The notes below the pieces were generated by a model, which searched no databases, was not told where the DNA came from, and was given only the letters and a program-made list of their open reading frames with translations. Below, in pieces: positions 58,978 through 64,000 of a DNA stretch of 64,000 nt (its first letter is position 1; the number at the start of each line of letters is the position of its first letter). The DNA is from Adiantum capillus-veneris. Its lineage: Eukaryota > Streptophyta > Polypodiopsida > Polypodiales > Pteridaceae. The stretch lies in contig CM043962.1 in NCBI GenBank assembly GCA_014529385.2, positions 51,285,405-51,349,404 on the forward strand, read 5' to 3'. Made by a program: the position numbers and the translations under genes.

Positions 58978-59171
58978 TGTTGGGGTATAAAGCCCAATGT
59001 GGTCGCTCGGGTAAGTGGGCGGGCCGCCAGGTATGTACACATATTCTTTTGTAAAAACCTAATAAGAACTCACTATGCTCTACACATTACAGTAGAGCGA
59101 GTTCACCATATCGTCGTGCTCTTCTTCTCGCACTCTCTCTCTCGTGTCGCACTTCCGCTCGTACTCCTTCA
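58978..59171 (+). repeat. 3' LTR of Copia M
   Basis: 194 bp. It differs from the 5' copy by about six substitutions and one CT-unit indel. Confidence 0.94.
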
Positions 59172-59176
59172 TTTTA

Positions 59177-59401
59177 GAACTCATAAGAGCCACTCCTTTC
59201 TTTTTGGAGTTTGCATGGCGTCTTTGCATGGCAAGAGAGAACTCTATGTAAACACATTTTTTTTCAATAAAAAATATAGCGTTATTTGTTTTTGATTGGT
59301 GTCGAATCTCTGCTCTCTCTATCTCGTTTCTCTGCTGCGCGCCATCCTCCACAATCGCTATGGCTCCCCACCGCCTACATCTGCCTTAACTTTCCCCAAC
59401 A
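59177..59401 (+). repeat. 3' LTR of L, second part
   Basis: Resumes after TTTTA with GAACTCATAAGAGCC, matching the 5' LTR of L from 52398 on, and ends CCCCAACA before GAGGA. Confidence 0.93.
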
Positions 59402-60164
59402 GAGGATATGCTACGAGCGTATGTTAGCAAGAAGCAAACCAATTGGGAAGACTACTTACCTATATTGGAATTTGCTTATAATAGTTCAAAGCATGTTACT
59501 ACAAGTTTTAGTCCATTTTATGCTTTTGTATGGATTTCAACCTAGATCACCCGTTACGGTGGGGTTGGCTAAGGAGAAGATACAGCAAGCGAAGGATTTT
59601 CTCCAAGACCACTTTGACATGCTTCGAGTTGCTCGACAAAATGTTAAGCAAGCTCAAGATCAATATAAGAAGTACACAGATGAGCATCGTCGTCTTGCTA
59701 CTTTCGAAGAAGGAGACAAGGTTTTCCTCAAAGTTAAGGAGCATTCAAAAAGTCTGAAGACGGGAAAAGCTGCTAAACTTTCACCACGCTATTGTGGACC
59801 GTTTACCATTCTCAAACATATAGGTCAACTGCCCTATAAGTTAGCTCTTCCAGAGCACTCACGAGTTCATCCTGTTTTTCATGTTAGCCGTTTGCGAAAA
59901 CAGCTAGGACAGAATGATAATGTCATTGACACAAGTGTGTTAGCTGAACTTATTGAACCGCCAAGCATCCCTCATGAGCCCGAAAAGATTTTGGATTCTC
60001 ATGAGCTTTGCACCAGACATCATGTCAGACGACAGGTGTTGGTAAAATGTTTAGATAGACCTGAAGAAGGTTCTACATGGGAGAATGTCTCCGCACTTAA
60101 GAAACGTTTTCCTACGTTCGTTTTCGAGGACGAAAACGATTCTCCAAAGGGGGGGGTAATGTAA
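59402..60164 (+). pseudogene. K integrase C-terminus and chromodomain-like end
   Basis: Joins the frame cut at 52349: after GAGGA come MLRAYVSKKQTNWEDYLP and LEFAYNSSKH, then a long helical linker, FEEGDKVFLKVKEH, LSPRYCGPFTILKHIG, RVHPVFHVSRLRKQLG, and a chromodomain-like PEKILDSHEL...VLVKCLDRPEEGSTWEN. One frame is open for most of this part. The stop codon TAA (60162-60164) lies three bases inside the 3' LTR, whose first bases TGTAAGG supply it. This segment is better preserved than the RT region. Confidence 0.88.
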
Positions 60165-60281
60165 GGACATGGGTCCTACAGGCAAGGCCACCGGCACGGT
60201 CAGACATGGTGTACGCTAGGGGGAGGCCATAAGATAGCACGGTGGGTGGAGACTAGCACACGCATTGCCACCGCTCTTTTA
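60160..60281 (+). repeat. 3' LTR of K
   Basis: Follows the purine tract CCAAAGGGGGGGGTAA. 122 bp, about 85% identical to 47888-48009. The expected terminal CA is TA here. Confidence 0.85.
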
Positions 60282-60640
60282 GATATCAGAAAAGATTTTT
60301 GAGGCGAATCTTGGCAGATATCATGGAAGAATAAAGAGGAAAAGGCCATGTGCACGGTAGGTGGCAAGAAATGGAGACGACTTGAGATTGGCTTTTTTTA
60401 ATTAAAAAAGATATACTATAAGCAACCAAACTCATTGGGTAAGTTGGTTAGCTTGACAAGAGTACATCCATGAGAGTTCAAAACTTGACTTGAGATTTGT
60501 GACCATGATTATGAGAAAAGCTTTTTGAGGCAAATCTTGGCACAAACTCATTGGGTGAGTTTGGTTACCTCAACAAGAGTAGAACCATTCACATCCGTGC
60601 GAGTTCAAAACTTGACTTGAGATTTTATAATAGGAATGCA
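60282..60640 (+). repeat. Diverged tandem repeats right of K
   Basis: CAGAAAAGATTTTTGAGGCGAATCTTGGCA (about 60288) and GAGAAAAGCTTTTTGAGGC (about 60511) are copies. So are two CAAACTCATTGGGT...GAGTTCAAAACTTGACTTGAG blocks (about 60428-60501 and 60543-60625). The period is roughly 120-220 bp. No gene. Confidence 0.75.
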
Positions 60641-60909
60641 CAAGGGTGGGTTGTCAAGCAAATGGAATCTGCAAAGATTTCGCCTAATAAAAATTGAAGA
60701 AGACCACTCTAGGTAGACAAGCCATATCTGACTTTAAAATAACATCAACAAATTTTTTTTTTTGTTGCAAAACTCACAATTGTGAGTGAATTATATTGAT
60801 CATCCCAAAAAATTACAAGATCTTGCCATGCTCGTGCCGAGCCATGACATCATCATGAGACCATAATTACATCGGTTAATTGGGGAGCCACCCCTAATGG
60901 CCCGCCCCC

Positions 60910-61269
60910 TTATCCTTGGTACAAGGCATCGGTAATCCTAGGCCAATCATCCAAGTTTTGCTTGCACCTGAGCGTCCATATTAGTACTTTGCTTTTTTGT
61001 ATAATTTCTTCGAAGCTTGCCACCTCATGATCTCCTTTAAACACACGACGGTTCCTTGTTTGCCATACATCATGTAAGAAAAAGTACCTGACAATTTGAG
61101 TGCTGATGAGGAGGGCATCGACAATTTTATTCCAGACCTCTTTCATTAAGGACATACTGGTAACTAATGAAATAAATTCATTAGCTTGGAAGATTCCAAA
61201 GGATCTTCTGCAACCCCTTGCAATTCCCCATTTCCTTCCTTTGCACCTCGCCAATGCCCTTGCACACAA
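60910..61269 (-). pseudogene. LINE-like RT C-terminal (zinc-binding) relic
   Basis: A 119-codon minus-strand frame contains FLHDVWQTRNRRVFKG and IIQKSKVLIWTLRCKQNLDDW. This resembles the W-x-RN-x-RVF segment that follows the zinc-binding region at the end of plant non-LTR reverse transcriptases. No RT core or endonuclease is nearby. The start codon is arbitrary. The assignment rests on one motif-like patch. Confidence 0.4.
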
Positions 61270-61480
61270 CTTGCCCTCCCCTCATGACCTATCACCAATA
61301 AGCAACGGCTCTCTCACCCTGCCCCAGAGAATTCATGAGGACGTTGTTGTAGACAATGGAGGTAGGGCTCCTATCCCAAGCAACAGCCCAAGGGTCCCTC
61401 ACTTGGATCACCCTACCTTTCAATGTAGGCTGAGAGAGAGTGTTGTGCCTGCCGAGGGAAGCATGCTTGCCCTCTTGCAT

Positions 61481-61741
<261 letters not shown>

Positions 61742-61743
<2 letters not shown>

Positions 61744-62530
61744 GGCATGGCGCCCACACGTCAAGGAGGGAGAAATGTGTCGTTTCACTTTTCTGAAAGC
61801 CGGGCATCCTCCCGAGATTCCAATTCTAAACCATTTTTCCAAAATCGTTGGTACATACTCTTTCAATGAGCTTCTACTGGCTCTCTCGATATTTTATTCA
61901 TTCAGTCTTGCGATACCTCCTCAAGATCTGCTCCAAATGCTAACGCTTCGACCTGAGATCTCTCTCATGCGACTCATCCCTACAAAAGGTAAGGAGCGGA
62001 GGACTCGAACACAAGCAGCTGCGTGAAATAACCTCGAGAGATGCTAGCGTAACCGACCCAGCAGCGGCTTGATGCTGTCTTAGCTAACAACACATATTTA
62101 TAAAAAAGATGGACCAGGAGCGACGCCCACAACCACCGGCTTCCCTGCGCGCGGCCGTTGCCGCCCTTGCTGAGGTCTCCTCCCCTCTCTTGCAGGGTTT
62201 TGCACTGCCCAGCTCCCTTCCTGCACCATGCCTCTGCCTCCTCTTTGAGAGACCTTGCCCCCCTGTGCGACCTTCTCTCACGCTCTCTGCGCTCTGAAGC
62301 GAATATTCTCGTTTATTGAGAGATTTTCTCATTTTCCACCAGCTGGTAGCCCCTACTCATTTTAGGAGAAATTTTAAGGTCTCTTGTGAAAATTCTTCTT
62401 CTTCATCTCCCCCCCCCCGGCCGGTCTGTCAAAACCCTTAACAAGACGTAAAACGGCGTTAGTGCAAGCTCAAATCGTCGAGTGGTACGTTGTGCTCCCC
62501 GATTGAGTGCGTGCCCGCGTGCGTGCGCGC
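61742..62530. other. Upstream region of the TIM9 gene, GC-rich patch
   Basis: No supported gene. 62110-62300 is clearly more GC-rich than the rest of the window. A C run lies at about 62411-62418, and the CG-rich GTGCGTGCCCGCGTGCGTGCGCGC at about 62508-62531 precedes a GT/GA repeat. This probably contains the promoter and 5' untranslated region of the gene at 62627. No TATA box could be fixed. Confidence 0.45.

Positions 62531-62604
<74 letters not shown>
62531..62604. repeat. (GT)10(GA)27 in the probable TIM9 5' untranslated region
   Basis: 74 bp of GT then GA dinucleotides ending 22 bp before the TIM9 start codon. Confidence 0.95.
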
Positions 62605-62608
<4 letters not shown>

Positions 62609-62626
62609 TTACTATGTGAAGAAGGT

Positions 62627-62730
62627 ATGGACGCCAGGAAGGGGATGGAACCGGGAGATTTAGACAACTTGTCAGAAGCTGACAAGTTGCGGATGGTCAC
62701 GATGATTGATCAGCTTCAGGTGCGGGACAG
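62627..62730 (+). CDS. TIM9: TIM9 first coding exon (mitochondrial small Tim chaperone)
   Basis: ATG 62627 opens a 34-codon exon ending LRMVTMIDQLQVRD plus AG, then GT at 62731. Plant TIM9 proteins begin with MDA, have an acidic segment and the same M-x-MIDQLQ-x-RD, followed by a Ser whose AG would come from this exon. TIM9 pairs with TIM10 in the intermembrane space and escorts hydrophobic proteins to the inner membrane. Its twin CX3C motifs lie further on and are not in this exon. No matching second exon was found to the right edge, so the intron is at least 1.27 kb or the gene is broken. The donor GTGCAC is weak. A stronger GTAAGT at 62764 would give a non-TIM9 tail. Confidence 0.78.
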
Positions 62731-64000
62731 GTGCACATTCATTGCTCCCAATTTCTCCTCTTGTAAGTTATGGTGTTTATGGAGGCAAGTTTTTCCTCCC
62801 TGCTCAGAGATCTGTTGGTGTTTTCAAAACAACAAAGCATACAAAAATGTAACTTCGAAAGAGGTTTAAGTGCTGTTTCTGGTAAACATTTTAACACCAT
62901 TGTAAGGCAGTGAAGAGATCATTTGAAGACTAGCTGTACTTATGCCTTGTTTTGATATAGTCTTCAAGGTATTTTGTGAGTATAGAACCTATTTCTGACA
63001 ATAAGAGATGTGCTTCAACTATCCATTTTTTGAGCATTATGTTTCAAAGTTACAATATGTTTGATATTGCCATAATGTTTGGTTGATCTGAAACTCACAC
63101 TTTACAGAGGATCCTCTGGTAGTCCTTGACGATCACTCTCCATGTCCCCATCCTATAGTGTAGTCATTAGCCACATTACGAACACTTCGACTACTGTGGC
63201 TGAAGCTGCCAAGGGATTAGAGTTCAAGTATGGTGATCATACTTTGATTGTTTACAAACGAGTCAAGGGTCATATTTATAGGACTTTTTAATTGCCCTTA
63301 AGCTAAGGTTGGTTCACAGCTCACACCCGGTGGCCAATGCTGCAAGTATTAATTATGATAGGGTCAAATTGACAACAAAAGATGCAAAATGATGGTCGAA
63401 AACAGTGGTGAGTGTAGTGGTCACACTTTGAATGCCCTAAAGCAATCAACGATCATAGTTATAAGACTTCTTAATCGCCCTTAAACTGAAGGCTAGTTCA
63501 TACTTCAAACCTGGTGGCCAATGCTGTAAGCAATTAGCTTGATGCCGTTGAAGTAATATTAAAAGATGCAAAAGGATGGTCGAAAACAACAGTAAGAAGG
63601 CGATGCAAGACCCCTTTCATGTATAGCTGGTATACCTCTTAGAAACAACATTGTTGACGTTGTGGAGACACCTTGAGAAACCGGTGTTAGTTTGGAAGCT
63701 GAGCATCTCTTCATATCTTGTCTTAAATCGGTAGTAGGGTCATGGTGGGGGATTGTGTGTAAGCCCTTGCTATCGGGGCCCTATGTGTGCAGTTCGCCTG
63801 CTCAAGCTTGTGATGGCCGATGCCATTGCCCCTTTGCGTGCCCTCCTTCCTATAGCTGTCGTGTTGCATGTGTGGTTCACAGCTTCGTCAGTGGAGGTTC
63901 TCACTGTTTGTGCTTTCATAATTGAGGCTGAAAGCACAAATTTTGTTGCATATCTTTCATGTTGGTAGATCTGAACACCTACCATGTCAGGAGGTCTATA
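62731..64000 (+). other. Putative first intron of TIM9, to window edge
   Basis: Starts GT after the TIM9 exon. It is AT-rich with no domain. Minus- and plus-strand frames of 71-77 codons near 63700-63985 are unremarkable. It contains a duplicated block at 63225-63600. Confidence 0.5.
63225..63600 (+). repeat. Diverged tandem duplication of about 190 bp
   Basis: Two blocks share, in order, ATGGTGATCATACTTTGA / GTGGTCACACTTTGAATG, TATAGGACTTTTTAATTGCCC / TAAGACTTCTTAATCGCCC, GGTGGCCAATGCTG (exact) and GATGGTCGAAAACA (exact). The first is about 63225-63410, the second about 63411-63600. Confidence 0.85.

Larger units (their letters stand above)
53718..59171 (+). mobile_element. Copia M, 5.45-kb element related to Copia B
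   Basis: LTRs of 192 and 194 bp with TG...CA ends, an iMet primer-binding site, a gag-pol region with several lesions, a polypurine tract and TTTTA duplications (53713-53717, 59172-59176). LTR divergence is about 3%. Gag-Pol is colinear with Copia B and the polypurine tract is the same. The LTRs are alike only at the first 25 or so bases. Confidence 0.95.
52350..59401 (+). mobile_element. L: non-coding LTR retrotransposon, itself split by Copia M
   Basis: 270-bp LTRs with TG...CA ends (52350-52619, and 53674-53717 plus 59177-59401), an iMet primer-binding site, a purine tract and the target duplication GAGGA (52345-52349, 59402-59406). The internal region is only about 1.05 kb and has no gag or pol homology. 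Without M the element is about 1.6 kb. The features match non-autonomous small LTR elements that rely on proteins from other elements. Its partner family is not identifiable here. Confidence 0.92.
47888..60281 (+). mobile_element. Gypsy K with very short LTRs, host of elements L and M
   Basis: 122-bp LTRs (47888-48009, 60160-60281) flank gag-protease, RT, RNase H and integrase relics in Gypsy order. The LTRs differ at about 18 positions, so this is old. Flanking pentamers are GATTA and GATAT. The pre-insertion site is supported by a related copy in the right flank near 60496 (GTGACCATGATTATGAGAAAAGC), which resembles left flank plus right flank without K. The integrase is split at 52349 by L. 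With L (including M) removed, K itself is about 5.3 kb. Confidence 0.88.

Noticed and set aside
62084-62332. 82-codon minus-strand frame in the GC-rich patch
   Set aside because: Arg/Gly/Ala-rich, as any frame in such DNA would be. More likely the TIM9 promoter or leader.
62764-62770. Strong donor GTAAGT as the end of the TIM9 exon
   Set aside because: The extra residues it would add do not match TIM9, whereas AG followed by GT at 62731 fits the conserved Ser codon. Not excluded without RNA data.

Overview
The window is nuclear DNA from a land plant, dominated by LTR retrotransposons. Copia and Gypsy copies are nested inside one another. Fragments of two host-type genes survive: a decayed plastid thioredoxin (y-type) and the first coding exon of the mitochondrial import chaperone TIM9. 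Plant-type primer-binding sites (TGGTATCAGAGC, initiator tRNA-Met), chromodomain-like Gypsy elements and very long AG/CT microsatellites fit a large, repeat-rich genome such as a fern or gymnosperm. The lineage cannot be fixed from this sequence. I see no rRNA, tRNA, CRISPR, organellar or bacterial genes.

Layout. 1-11.85 kb is a three-level nest: Copia B (1754-6973, TSD CGTTT, one 1319-codon frame) sits in Copia A (start to about 10034), which sits in the 3' end of an old Gypsy copy, G0 (10044-11848). 11.85-17.6 kb holds a minus-strand Gypsy gag-protease relic and unassigned DNA ending in an LTR end plus primer-binding site. 17.9-22.3 kb is a decayed minus-strand Copia E. Its RT is split by element H (19888-21901, TSD TTGGG), whose terminal repeats are inverted rather than direct. 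24.0-33.4 kb is the thioredoxin pseudogene, split just after its active-site region by Gypsy G1 (24310-33181). 34.8-45.98 kb is a set of minus-strand Copia pieces (C/D) split by Gypsy G2 (36101-43552).

47.9-60.3 kb is a second three-level nest. Gypsy K (47888-60281) has 122-bp LTRs. Its integrase is split by L (52350-59401, TSD GAGGA), an LTR element with no coding capacity. The 3' LTR of L is split by Copia M (53718-59171, TSD TTTTA). LTR divergence read by eye falls in the order the nesting predicts: K about 15%, L about 5%, M about 3%. The last 3.7 kb has tandem repeats, a LINE-like relic, microsatellites and the 5' end of the TIM9 gene, which runs off the right edge.

How the parts relate. 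B and M belong to one Copia group, with the same polypurine tract and closely related proteins. They share an approximately 890-bp RT block far more alike than their flanks, which suggests recombination. G0, G1 and G2 are one Gypsy family of different ages. Most coding regions are pseudogenes. B keeps an open frame with all integrase, RT and RNase H catalytic residues, but its Gag zinc knuckle lacks one cysteine. G1 keeps an open RT-RNase H-integrase frame behind a broken gag-protease.
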